Assembly (NCBI RefSeq): GCF_000737195.2
Contig: NZ_JALM01000073.1
Span: 1 to 64,000, forward strand
From: Sciscionella sediminilitoris
Lineage (GTDB): Bacteria > Actinomycetota > Actinomycetes > Mycobacteriales > Pseudonocardiaceae
DNA length: 64,000 nucleotides
Direction of reading: 5' to 3'
The notes beneath the pieces were generated by a model. It was not told the DNA's origin, made no database searches, and worked only from the letters and a program-made list of their open reading frames with translations. This document shows, piece by piece, positions 8,566 through 16,154 of the stretch. The position numbers and the translations under genes are program-made. Within the stretch, counting starts at the first letter, position 1. Each line of letters opens with the position of its first letter.

Positions 8566-8705
8566 ATGGGGTGGATTTTCCCGGCTTATCCGCCCGGTCC
8601 GGTGCAAAACGGTCAGCGTAATGACGCCGGGACTTTGGGATTCTTCGCAGGTGAGGCACCCTGCGAACAAGCGCGCAGCGAGGCGAGCGGTACGTAGGCG
8701 AGCAC

Positions 8706-9233
8706 TTGTCGACCTTGGTGAGGATCATGCACAACCGGGCACTCAGCGTTACGGCGCTTCTGGGGGCCCGGGTGCGCGCCCTGCACCTGGTCGGTCCGGC
8801 CGCTGTGGTGAAGGCCCTGGACGCGTTCGTGCAGCTCGCCTTCGCCACGCTGATCGTGCTGATCCCGGGCAGTGTGCTCTCCGGCGCGCCGAACACCCTG
8901 GTCACCAGGGACATGGTGGGCGACCCCGGCGGGCGGTTCGCCGCCCACATCGCGACGGCGAGCGAACGGGTCCGCCCCGATGGGCACATGTGGCTGGTCA
9001 TCGGGCTGTTCGCGGTCGCGGCGGTGAAGCTGGTGCTCGCGCTGCTCGTGTTGCTGCGGGCGAGGTTCGCGAACCTGGCCGCGGTGCTCGTCTTCGGTTT
9101 CCTTACCGTGTTCGAGGCATTGTGGTCGGCGCACGGCAGTCCGCTGCTGATGGCGATCGTCGCGGTGGACGCGGCCATCGTCGTGGTGCTGGCGACCCAG
9201 CTGAGTACCAGGGCACGGCTGACGATCCCATAG
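8706..9233 (+). CDS. DUF2127-like small membrane protein
   Basis: 175 residues with about four hydrophobic segments: AFATLIVLIPGSVL, WLVIGLFAVAAVKLVLALLVLL, FANLAAVLVFGFLTVFEALW and LLMAIVAVDAAIVVVL. The pattern of a lysine after helix 2 (AVKLVLALLVLLRARFANLAAV) and the spacing of helices resemble DUF2127 proteins, whose function is not known. The start is uncertain: TTG at 8706 follows an AGGCGAG stretch, while an in-frame ATG at 8727 follows a close GTGAGG. It is divergent from the hydroxy-acid oxidase and convergent with the next SDR gene. Confidence 0.65.
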   Translation: MSTLVRIMHNRALSVTALLGARVRALHLVGPAAVVKALDAFVQLAFATLIVLIPGSVLSGAPNTLVTRDMVGDPGGRFAAHIATASERVRPDGHMWLVIGLFAVAAVKLVLALLVLLRARFANLAAVLVFGFLTVFEALWSAHGSPLLMAIVAVDAAIVVVLATQLSTRARLTIP

Positions 9234-9322
9234 CCTGCTGCGCCGCAACGTCGGCGAAGTGCCTCCGCATGCCATATCGGCGCCTCGCGGCGTTGTCTTC
9301 CTCTCGCCGGGTTTTCGACGTC

Positions 9323-9335
9323 GCAGCGCCGCTGC
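9323..9335. terminator. Candidate bidirectional terminator hairpin
   Basis: GCAGCG-C-CGCTGC in the 200-base gap between convergent genes ending at 9233 and 9434. The stem is perfect but the loop is only one base, so the real stem would be slightly shorter. There is no U tract, as is common in actinomycetes. The rest of this gap shows nothing else I can name. Confidence 0.3.
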
Positions 9336-9433
9336 GCTGTCGTCCGCCTTGCTGATCTCGGGCGCGGGTGTCCCGCAGGGGCACCGCCGATCCGGCTCCC
9401 GCTCGCGACGGCAGAGGACCGTCGGCCGCACCC

Positions 9434-10273
9434 TCAGCGGCCAGGCCGCCGGAGGCCGAGCCGCACCGCGCTCGTGACCAGCTGCTGATACCGCGAACCG
9501 AGGGCGCGCGGCATTCCGTCGATCGCGACCGCGTCGAACCCGATCAGCACTCGCGCCGAATTCTTGCGCACCGCACCGAGAATGCGCCGTGCCGCCGCGT
9601 CCGGGGTGGTGCGCGCGATCCGGTCGAACGCCGCACCCATGTCCTGGCCGACCGCGGGCCGGTAACCGTCCGCCTGGCGGGCACTGCGGGCGATGTTGGT
9701 GCGGATACCGCCGGGGTGCACACAGGTGACCCCGACCGGATGTTTCGCGATGCGCATTTCCTGGCGGAGGCTTTCGGTGAACCCGCGCACCCCGAATTTG
9801 GCGGCACAGTACGCGCTCTGTGTCGGAACCCCGATCAGCCCGAACACGCTCGAGATATTGACCAGGTGCCCGTCCCCGGACTCGATGAGGTGCGGCAGAA
9901 ACGCCTTGCTCCCGTTGATGACCCCGTGGAAATTGATGCCCAGGATCCAGTCCAGGTCCTCGAAGGAGGTCTCCTCGAGTGCGCCGACGAGTGCCACCCC
10001 CGCGTTGTTCACCACCAGGTTCACCGCGCCGAAATCGGCCCGCACCGCATCGGCGTGCTCGAGCACCGCGGACCGGTCGGCCACATCCAGGGCATAGGAG
10101 CGCACCTGGGCGCCCGCGCGCTCGCAGGCCGCGGCGGTCTCGGCGAGCCCATCGGCGTTGACATCCGAGATCGCCAGCCGGGCGTTCGCGGCGGCGAGCT
10201 GACGGGCGAGGGCGGCACCGATTCCCGAACCGGCCCCGGTGATCACGGCGACCTTGCCATTCACGTTCCGCAT
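9434..10273 (-). CDS. Classical short-chain dehydrogenase/reductase
   Basis: 279 residues, NAD(P)-dependent Rossmann oxidoreductase. The cofactor loop TGAGSGIG is at residues 12-19, followed by D37 (ISDVNAD, suggesting NAD preference), NNAG at 89-92, the active-site serine pair at 141-142 (VNISSVFG) and YCAAK with Tyr155 and Lys159. The HPGGIRTNIA segment after the active site is typical of the 300-residue group. These enzymes are often linked to lipid or steroid metabolism in actinomycetes, but nothing fixes a substrate. A TetR-type dyad lies 8 bases upstream of the start codon. It is preceded on the same strand by a small membrane protein gene 40 bases away. Confidence 0.9.
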   Translation of the reverse strand: MRNVNGKVAVITGAGSGIGAALARQLAAANARLAISDVNADGLAETAAACERAGAQVRSYALDVADRSAVLEHADAVRADFGAVNLVVNNAGVALVGALEETSFEDLDWILGINFHGVINGSKAFLPHLIESGDGHLVNISSVFGLIGVPTQSAYCAAKFGVRGFTESLRQEMRIAKHPVGVTCVHPGGIRTNIARSARQADGYRPAVGQDMGAAFDRIARTTPDAAARRILGAVRKNSARVLIGFDAVAIDGMPRALGSRYQQLVTSAVRLGLRRPGR

Positions 10274-10280
10274 GAAGCAG

Positions 10281-10299
10281 AACCTACTGTTAGTAAGTT
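10281..10299. promoter_or_regulatory. TetR-type operator candidate upstream of SDR gene
   Basis: AACCTACTGTTAGTAAGTT: 8-base arms (AACCTACT / AGTAAGTT, one mismatch) around GTT. It lies between the membrane protein stop (10314) and the SDR ATG (10271-10273), so it could cover the SDR promoter. Such TACTN3AGTA dyads are common for TetR-family repressors; the cognate regulator is not identified. Confidence 0.45.
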
Positions 10300-10313
10300 A
10301 GATGCGCAAGCGC

Positions 10314-10898
10314 TCAGACGGTGACTTTCGCGCGGCTCAGGCTCGCCCACACCGGGCCGACCAGGAACCAGATCAGGCCCACCATGAGCAGCTTCGGCAT
10401 GACCCCCTGCCACAGCGCCGAGGTGGCCGCGAGCGAACTCACCCCGAAGGTCAGCGCCGCCATGGCCGCCGCGGTGATCGCCACGGCGAGCGCGTATTTG
10501 CCGAACTCGCGCCATTCCTTCGCCGCACGCCCCGGCTCGCCGTAGCGCGGTGGCTTCACCGGCCGCGGTCCGCGGGCGAACCGGTAGGCGAACCAGCCGT
10601 CCGCCCAGCGCACCATGGAATGCCCGAACGCGATGCTGAACCCGAGGTACGCGGTGCCGAGCGCATGCCAGACGGTCGCGCTGGCCCCGCCGGAGAGGTC
10701 GAAGCCGATCGCCACGAGCAGCACCAGGTCCACGATCGGCACACCCAGCAGCAGCCCGGCACCGGTGCGCCGCATCCGCAGCGGGTACCGGAAGACCAGC
10801 CCCAGCGCGATCAGCACCCAGAACGCGGTCTCCGCGCCGAGCATCACCGCGGCCACCGGATTGGCGCCGAAGAACCCGAGAATCTTCCCCATGGGCAC
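10314..10898 (-). CDS. Hypothetical membrane protein
   Basis: 194 residues, not recognised. Hydrophobic segments: FWVLIALGLVFRY, GAGLLLGVPIVDLVLLVAIGF, VWHALGTAYLGFSIAFG, then a basic hydrophilic loop (FARGPRPVKPPRYGEPGRAAKEW) followed by KYALAVAITAAAMAALTFGV and LMVGLIWFLVGPVWASL. The layout of three helices, a loop and two helices looks like a small integral membrane protein without catalytic residues. Two ATG codons six bases apart (10898 and 10892) could start it. It lies upstream of the SDR on the same strand, but an operator-like dyad in the gap suggests the SDR can be controlled separately. Confidence 0.75.
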   Translation of the reverse strand: MPMGKILGFFGANPVAAVMLGAETAFWVLIALGLVFRYPLRMRRTGAGLLLGVPIVDLVLLVAIGFDLSGGASATVWHALGTAYLGFSIAFGHSMVRWADGWFAYRFARGPRPVKPPRYGEPGRAAKEWREFGKYALAVAITAAAMAALTFGVSSLAATSALWQGVMPKLLMVGLIWFLVGPVWASLSRAKVTV

Positions 10899-11001
10899 CA
10901 GCCTGCCGGTCCTGGCCCGCCGGTACCTCGGCCATCGGTCGCGACCCGCCTCAGTCTTTCGACGGAGCTGGTGTACCCGGGCATTGTGGTGTCATAGGGA
11001 C

Positions 11002-12162
11002 GTGCTGACCAGGTTCCGTGAGGTGTTCGCGACTCCCGTGCGCCGGGACCTCCTTGCCGCCCTCACGACCTTCGCGCTCGGGATCGGGTTCTATCTCGCC
11101 GGGGTCGCCTCGACCACCGGGATCCCGCTCCAGGGGCCGTACTGGTCGCGGGTGCTGTTGTTCGGCGTCGCCTGCGCGGCCCAGCTGCTGCGCTCGTGGT
11201 CCACGTTCGCCGCGATCGGGGTCGCGCTGGCGTGTGTACTCGCCGACGGGCTGCTCGGGCCGACGCTGCCGATGGTGTTCGTGGTCGGCGATGTGGTCTT
11301 CAGCGTGGTGCTCTACACCTCGCGGCGGACCTCCCGGATCGCGATCGCGGTCGTGCTGCTCGCCGGGATCGCGGTGAGTGTGCTGTTCGCGGTGCTGCAA
11401 GGGAACTGGCGGCTGTTGTTCCCGATCGGGCTCCAGGTGTTCGCGATCGCGCTGGTGCCGATGTGGTGGGCGCTGAACGTGCGCTCCCAGGCCGAGATCG
11501 CCATCGCCGAACGGGAACGCGCGGTACTGGACCGGCGGGCGGCGGTGGACGGGGAACGGGCCAGGATGGCGCGCGATCTGCACGATGTGATCGCCGCGCA
11601 CCTCTCGGCGATCGCGGTGCGCTCCGAAGCGGCGCTGCTGGTGCCCGAACCACAGGCGCGGCACGAGGCGCTGACCGCGATCCGGGGCGAGAGCCTGACC
11701 GCGCTCGAGGAGATGCGCGCGATGATCGGGCTGCTGCGCGCGGGAACCGAGGGCGGGACCGATTCCCGGCAGGCGCCGCGCGGACTGGCCGAACTGGCCC
11801 CACTGCTCGAATCGGTGCGCGCGAGTGGTTCCCGCGTGCACGCCGAACTGGACATTCCCGCCGTTCCCGCGGCCGTGGACCTCGCCGGGTACCGCATCCT
11901 GTCCGAGGCGCTGGCCAACGTCACCCGGCACGCTCCCGGTGCCGAGGTGCGCCTGCGGGTGCGGGCGCACGGGGACCGGCTGGAGCTCGAGGTGCGCAAT
12001 GCCCTGACCGCGAGCGGTGGCCGTCCGGGCACCGGCATGGGGGTGACCAATATGCGCGAGCGCGCCTCGGATGTGGGCGGCACGACGCGGATCGGGATGT
12101 CCGGTGACCAGTGGCTGGTGCATGCCGAATTACCGCTCACCGGCGCCGTACTGGGAGTATGA
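11002..12162 (+). CDS. DesK/NarL-type sensor histidine kinase 1
   Basis: 386 residues. About four to five membrane helices fill residues 18-155, then a short coiled linker (EIAIAERERAVLDRRAAVDGERARM) leads to the HisKA_3 dimerisation box RDLHDVIAAHLSAIAV, with the phosphorylated histidine at 194. The C-terminal HATPase_c domain shows the N box as LANVTRHAPG and the G box as GTGMGVTNMRERA. It phosphorylates the response regulator encoded next, whose ATG overlaps this gene's TGA. GTG 11002 is chosen because GGGA lies just upstream and the first helix begins soon after. The signal is unknown; no extracytoplasmic sensor domain is present, as in membrane-state sensors of the DesK type. Confidence 0.9.
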   Translation: MLTRFREVFATPVRRDLLAALTTFALGIGFYLAGVASTTGIPLQGPYWSRVLLFGVACAAQLLRSWSTFAAIGVALACVLADGLLGPTLPMVFVVGDVVFSVVLYTSRRTSRIAIAVVLLAGIAVSVLFAVLQGNWRLLFPIGLQVFAIALVPMWWALNVRSQAEIAIAERERAVLDRRAAVDGERARMARDLHDVIAAHLSAIAVRSEAALLVPEPQARHEALTAIRGESLTALEEMRAMIGLLRAGTEGGTDSRQAPRGLAELAPLLESVRASGSRVHAELDIPAVPAAVDLAGYRILSEALANVTRHAPGAEVRLRVRAHGDRLELEVRNALTASGGRPGTGMGVTNMRERASDVGGTTRIGMSGDQWLVHAELPLTGAVLGV

Positions 12163-12800
12163 GCGCGATGATCAGGGTGCTGCTGGCCGACGACCACGCC
12201 GCGATCCGTTCCGGCCTCGCGCTGATGCTCGGTGCCGCGGAAGGGATCGAGGTCGTGGGCGAGGCGGGGGACGGGAACGCCGCGGTGGAGCTCGCCGGGC
12301 GGCTGCGCCCCGATGTGGTGCTCATGGATGTGCGGATGCCCGGGCTGGACGGGATAGCGGCGACCGCGCGGATCCTCGCCGAGGGACATGCCGCGGTACT
12401 CATGCTGACCACCTTCGACCTGGACTCCTACGTCTACGGGGCGCTGCGGGCCGGGGCGAGCGGCTTCCTGCTCAAATCCGTGGACGGGCCCCGGCTCGCC
12501 GAAGCGGTGCGTACCGTGGCCGCCGGGGAGGCGATCATCGAGCCCGCCATCACCAAACGGCTGCTCGGCGCGTTCGCCGCGAGCGGGCCACCGGAGACCC
12601 CGGACTGGCTGGACGCGCTCACCGAACGGGAGCGGGATGTGCTCTCCTGCCTCGGCAAGGGCTACTCGAACGCGCAGATCTCCCGCGAGCTCTACGTCGC
12701 CCAGGCCACGGTGAAAACGCACGTGTCCAGCCTGCTCACCAAGCTCGGGCTCAGCTCCCGGGTGCAGGCCGCGATCCGGGCACGGGAGGCGGGCCTGTGA
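12159..12800 (+). CDS. NarL/FixJ response regulator 1
   Basis: 213 residues. The receiver domain has the acidic pocket LLADDH and the phosphoacceptor Asp57 (VVLMDVRMPG), with the conserved Thr (LMLTTFD) and Lys (FLLKSVD). The C-terminal LuxR-type helix-turn-helix is LTERERDVLSCLGKGYSNAQISRELYVAQATVKTHVSSLLTKLGLSSR (about residues 150-200). It is translationally coupled to the upstream kinase through ATGA. Its stop codon overlaps a GTG (12797-12799) that is a duplicate of the next kinase's start region. Target genes are unknown; autoregulation is common for such pairs. Confidence 0.93.
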   Translation: MSAMIRVLLADDHAAIRSGLALMLGAAEGIEVVGEAGDGNAAVELAGRLRPDVVLMDVRMPGLDGIAATARILAEGHAAVLMLTTFDLDSYVYGALRAGASGFLLKSVDGPRLAEAVRTVAAGEAIIEPAITKRLLGAFAASGPPETPDWLDALTERERDVLSCLGKGYSNAQISRELYVAQATVKTHVSSLLTKLGLSSRVQAAIRAREAGL

Positions 12801-12874
12801 CCGAGCTTGCGAGGTCACCATCAGACACAGTGACGCTCACAGGTCCGACGAGCGTCAGCGAGGAGGGCCTGTGA
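12797..12874 (+). repeat. Duplicated start-site junction with hairpin and 25-codon frame
   Basis: Two imperfect copies of a gene-start segment, GAGG(C/A)GGGCCTGTGACCGAG, lie 74 bases apart (about 12786-12805 and 12860-12879). The first copy's GTG overlaps the response regulator's TGA; the second copy's GTG is the true kinase start. Between them TGACGCTC (12831-12838) and GAGCGTCA (12850-12857) form a perfect 8-bp stem with an 11-base loop. The frame from the first GTG encodes 25 residues and stops at 12872-12874, overlapping the second GTG. I infer an insertion/duplication that displaced the original coupled start; the peptide may act only to carry ribosomes across. Confidence 0.6.
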
Positions 12875-14031
12875 CCGAGGTTCAGCAGACCGAACCCCCG
12901 CGGCTCTCGGTGTTCAGCTGGGTGGCCATCCACGCGCTCGGCACGGTGATCGTGATCGCTAACCTCGCCGCGACCCAGGAGACCGAGCCCTGGCTGTGGG
13001 CGGTCTACGGCTGCACGGTCGCGCTCTGGCCGGTCTATCTGGTGCTCGATTTCCACGAATCCCCGCGCACCTGGATCCCGCTCGCGCTCGGCAGCCTGGT
13101 CAACGCGGTGGTGGACGGGTTCGCCGTGGATGTGACCGCGATGCTGTTCGTCGCGGTGTTCATCGCCAGGATGACCTCGCTGCCCACACTGCGCTTCTCG
13201 GTGGCCCTCGCCGTGCCGTTCCTGGCCGGCGCGCTCGTCGCGGGCAGTGAAGCGGTGTTCGGCGAGCTGCAGTTCGACCACGTGCTCACCGTGGTCATAC
13301 TCGGCATCGTGGGGTTCGGCCTGCGCCAGTACCGCGCCCAGGCCATGGCCACCAGGGAACTGCTCGAACAGACCAGGCGCACCCAGGCCGAGCAGGCCCG
13401 GGCCGCGGCACTGGACGAGCGCACCCGGATCGCCCGCGAACTGCACGATGTGCTCGCCCATTCGCTCGGTGCGCTCGGCGTGCAGCTCGAGGTCGCCGAG
13501 GCCATGCTGACCGAGGGCGGGGATCAGCAGGCGATCACCGCGCGGGTGTCCCGGGCCCGCAGGCTCGCCGCCGAAGGGCTCACCGAGGCCCGGTCCGCGG
13601 TGGCCGCGCTGCGCGGTGAGGTCCCCCCGCTCGCCGAGGCGCTGACCGAGATCACCGCGGCGCACGGGCGGGATCACCAGACCGAGACCGATTTCACCTG
13701 CACCGGGACACCGCGCCCGCTCGATGCCGCGGTCACCGTCGCCCTGTTGCGCGCCGCCCGGGAGGCGCTGACCAACGCCGCCAAGCACGCTCCGGGCGCC
13801 CCGGTGGCCGTACGCTTGGCCTTCGATACGGACACGGTCGGCCTCACGGTGCACGACAGCGGAGCGGGCGGACCCGTCGGTGCGGCGGGCGGCGGGCACG
13901 GGCTCACCGGGATGGCCGAACGGCTCGCCCTCGCCGGGGGCAGCCTCGAAGCGGGTCCGGCGGACGGTGCGGAAGGGACGGGATGGACGGTGCGGGTCAG
14001 CGTTCCGGATCAGCGGGGAGAGCAGCCGTGA
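12871..14031 (+). CDS. DesK/NarL-type sensor histidine kinase 2
   Basis: 386 residues. Four to five membrane helices occupy residues 15-150, followed by a linker (ELLEQTRRTQAEQARAAALDERTRI) and the HisKA_3 box RELHDVLAHSLGALGV with His192. The HATPase_c domain shows TNAAKHAPGAPV (N box) and GGGHGLTGMAERLALAGG (G box). The start is GTG 12871 behind GAGGAGGG. It lies 70 bases after the first response regulator instead of overlapping it, because of the duplicated junction. Its TGA overlaps the GTG of the next response regulator. Sequence differs enough from kinase 1 that this is an old, not recent, duplication. Confidence 0.9.
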   Translation: MTEVQQTEPPRLSVFSWVAIHALGTVIVIANLAATQETEPWLWAVYGCTVALWPVYLVLDFHESPRTWIPLALGSLVNAVVDGFAVDVTAMLFVAVFIARMTSLPTLRFSVALAVPFLAGALVAGSEAVFGELQFDHVLTVVILGIVGFGLRQYRAQAMATRELLEQTRRTQAEQARAAALDERTRIARELHDVLAHSLGALGVQLEVAEAMLTEGGDQQAITARVSRARRLAAEGLTEARSAVAALRGEVPPLAEALTEITAAHGRDHQTETDFTCTGTPRPLDAAVTVALLRAAREALTNAAKHAPGAPVAVRLAFDTDTVGLTVHDSGAGGPVGAAGGGHGLTGMAERLALAGGSLEAGPADGAEGTGWTVRVSVPDQRGEQP

Positions 14032-14681
14032 TCAGCGTGCTCGTGGTGGACGACCAGCACCTCATGCGGGAGGGGCTGGTCGCGCTGCTCGGGATGTGCG
14101 CCGATATCGAGGTCGTTGGCGAGGCCGCGGACGGGAAGGCCGCCGTCGAGTTCGTCGCGGAACACCGGCCCGATGTGGTGCTGATGGACCTGCGCATGCC
14201 GGTGCTCGGCGGGGCCGAGGCGACCCGGCAGATCCTGGCGCGCCGGTCCGGGACCGCGGTGCTCGTGCTGACCACCTACGCCGATGACGAGTCGATCAGC
14301 GAGGCGCTCGGCGCCGGGGCGCGCGGCTATCTGACCAAGGACGCCGGACGGGAGGAGATCGCGGCCGCGGTGCGCTCGGCGGCAGCCGGACACGCCACCT
14401 TCGACCGTGCCGTCTCGGACCGCTTGCTCGCGGCCTGGTCCGGTACGGCGAGCCAGCCGAATCCGGAGAACTCCGGCAAACCCGTGGGGCTGACCGGGCG
14501 GGAGGCCGAGGTACTGGGCCTGATCGCCGACGGCCTGTCGAACGCGGACATCGCCGCACGCCTGGTCATCGGGGAGACGACGGTGAAGACGCACATCAAC
14601 AACCTGTTCGCGAAGATCGGCGTGCGCACCCGCGCCGAGGCGGTGCGCTATGCCTTCCGCGTCGGGATCGGTGGTTCTTAG
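14028..14681 (+). CDS. NarL/FixJ response regulator 2
   Basis: 217 residues. Receiver domain with VVDDQH acidic pocket and phosphoacceptor Asp54 (VVLMDLRMP), Thr in VLTTYAD and Lys in YLTKDAG. A proline/serine linker (SGTASQPNPENSGKPVG) leads to the LuxR helix-turn-helix LTGREAEVLGLIADGLSNADIAARLVIGETTVKTHINNLFAKIGVRTRAEAV. GTG 14028 overlaps the TGA of kinase 2, so the pair is coupled. It is the last gene of the four-gene plus-strand run and converges with the methyltransferase gene that ends 8 bases away. Confidence 0.93.
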   Translation: MISVLVVDDQHLMREGLVALLGMCADIEVVGEAADGKAAVEFVAEHRPDVVLMDLRMPVLGGAEATRQILARRSGTAVLVLTTYADDESISEALGAGARGYLTKDAGREEIAAAVRSAAAGHATFDRAVSDRLLAAWSGTASQPNPENSGKPVGLTGREAEVLGLIADGLSNADIAARLVIGETTVKTHINNLFAKIGVRTRAEAVRYAFRVGIGGS

Positions 14682-14688
14682 CGGCCCC

Positions 14689-15327
14689 TCAGCACCGCGG
14701 ACGGCGGGCGAAGTACACGTAGGCGGGCGGGAAATTGCGCATCACGGTGCGCGAGACCACGGTTTCCTCGAAGTTGTCCCGCAGCTCCCGGTGCTGACGG
14801 CGCGCGGGAGGGGCCCAGCGGCTCCAGGCGTAGGAGAACTGGGTGAACGAGCCACGCTCCACGAGCGAGTCCGCGACCAGTTCCACCAGCGGCTGCTTGT
14901 CCTTGGGCCAGTACGCCGCCCAGGGCAGCCCGCTGATCACCACATCCGCCCGCAGCCCGCGCGCGGCGAGCACGTCGAGCAGGTCGTGAGCATCGGCGCA
15001 GACCACGTCCACGCCGGGATAGCGGGAGGCGAGCAGCCGGGCCCATTCCCGGTTGCACTCGATCGCGACATGGGTGCCGCGCCCGCCGAGCACCCGCTGG
15101 GCGGCCGCGGTGAACGCCCCGGTGCCCGCGCCGAGTTCCACCACCGCGGGGTCACCGGTACGGGGAATGGGGGCGACCATCCGCTCGGCGAGATAACTGG
15201 AGCTGGGTACGAGTGAGGCCGTGGTCATGGGGGAGCGGAAGAACTGCCGCGCGAACCGCCAGGCATCGCGTCCCCTCGGCCGGTTCAGGTGCAGCGGGGA
15301 ACCGGCACCGCTCGCCGGATGGGTCAT
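14689..15327 (-). CDS. SAM-dependent methyltransferase, phospholipid N-methyltransferase-like
   Basis: 212 residues. Motif I is VVELGAGTGAFTAA, followed by the acidic strand VAIECNREWARLL, VVCADAHDL and ADVVISGLPWAAYW. The IECN/SGLPWA pattern recalls the rRNA adenine dimethylase/PmtA-like group that methylates phospholipid head groups, though substrate is inference. The start at ATG 15327 is preceded by AGGAG with 8-base spacing, so I prefer it over an in-frame ATG further upstream. The N-terminal region is rich in Arg and Phe (RDAWRFARQFFRSPMTT), suitable for contact with membrane. It is convergent with response regulator 2; the next gene upstream reads in the same direction after a 120-base gap. 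Confidence 0.8.
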   Translation of the reverse strand: MTHPASGAGSPLHLNRPRGRDAWRFARQFFRSPMTTASLVPSSSYLAERMVAPIPRTGDPAVVELGAGTGAFTAAAQRVLGGRGTHVAIECNREWARLLASRYPGVDVVCADAHDLLDVLAARGLRADVVISGLPWAAYWPKDKQPLVELVADSLVERGSFTQFSYAWSRWAPPARRQHRELRDNFEETVVSRTVMRNFPPAYVYFARRPRC

Positions 15328-15450
15328 GGTCAGCACTCCTGTCGGGAACGAACCTGCGCCTACGTCCATTCTCATGCAGCAACATACCCACTCGCGTCCT
15401 ACTGTGGGTCGATTAGCCGGTGAATTCTCGGCGCGGGTACCGGGCAGTGC

Positions 15451-16082
15451 TCACATCCCGGGCATCGGGGGCATCAGGAACTGCATGGCCACCAGCATCG
15501 AGGCCATCCCGAGCCCCATCACGATCAGGCTCACCCGCACGGAGGCGCTGTGTTCCCCCGCCGAGGGAACCCGTCCGCGCGCCCACCACGCGGCCTGTGC
15601 CAGGAACCACGCCGCGAACACCACGGTCAGCCAGGCGAAGCCGGGAGTCGGCACCACGTACATGAAGGCCATGCCGAGCAGGTCGATGACGCCCATCGGG
15701 GTGAGCGCGGTCAGCCCGTGCCCGCGCATCCGCCCGCTGACCGCGAGGACGAGCCCGGCCAGCGCACAGGCCAGGAACACCCCCCCTGGGCCAGTAGCGG
15801 CGGGATCGTCAGCCACGGCAGGTTCATCAGCACCATGCCCGCGGCCATGAGCACGTGCCCGGCGTGCCACACCGCGAGCGGCCAGCCGACTCCGCGCATA
15901 TGGCTCAGATGGACCACGAGGACCGCGGCGAACAGCAGCGCGGCGAGCAGGGCCGCCCAGGTGCCGAGCACGTGCCCGCTGGACACCACGAGTACGGCCA
16001 CCGCACCGAGTGAGCCCAGCCCGATACGGGTGATTCGGTGTGACCCGGGAGTCTTTTTGCCCACCGTAGTCGATCTTGTCAT
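15451..16082 (-). pseudogene. DUF5134-like membrane protein, frameshifted in a G7 tract
   Basis: The first part reads from ATG 16082 through helices (GLGSLGAVAVLVVSSGHV, LLAALLFAAVLVVHLSHM, WHAGHVLMAAGMVLM) and then leaves the membrane-protein frame at a run of seven G (plus-strand C at 15780-15786). A second frame then continues with GVFLACALAGLVLAVSGRM, LLGMAFMYVVPTPGFAWLTVVFAAWFLA and SLIVMGLGMASMLVAMQFL to the stop at 15451. Eight G would join the two halves into one protein of about 210 residues with six or so helices, resembling DUF5134 proteins. It is either a true frameshift, a slipping or phase-variable tract, or a sequencing error. It is divergent from the glycosyltransferase fusion gene. 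Confidence 0.7.
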
Positions 16083-16154
16083 CGAGGCCGTCCAGTAACG
16101 TGCACGTCAGAACAGGTTTCTTCGCTTGGAAGTAAAGCAGAGTGGGGTGCTGAC

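Larger units (their letters stand above)
8382..8705. other. 324-base intergenic region between divergent genes
   Basis: This is the longest stretch without a gene in the window, and it separates the divergent hydroxy-acid oxidase and DUF2127-like genes. It is more A/T-rich than its surroundings. It holds two dyad symmetries annotated separately (8431-8446 and 8547-8565) and a short hairpin, CGGATG at 8458-8463 with CATCCG at 8469-8474. Open frames inside it look like chance: they have no ribosome-binding site and no family-like sequence. It probably contains both divergent promoters; I cannot place the -10 and -35 elements with confidence. Confidence 0.6.

Noticed and set aside
8446-8670. 74-codon minus-strand frame in the 324-base gap
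   Set aside because: Runs through the inverted repeat at 8547-8565, lacks a ribosome-binding site and family-like sequence.
9259-9477. Short plus-strand frame in the convergent gap
   Set aside because: No ribosome-binding site, Arg/Ser-rich composition, overlaps the end of the SDR gene.
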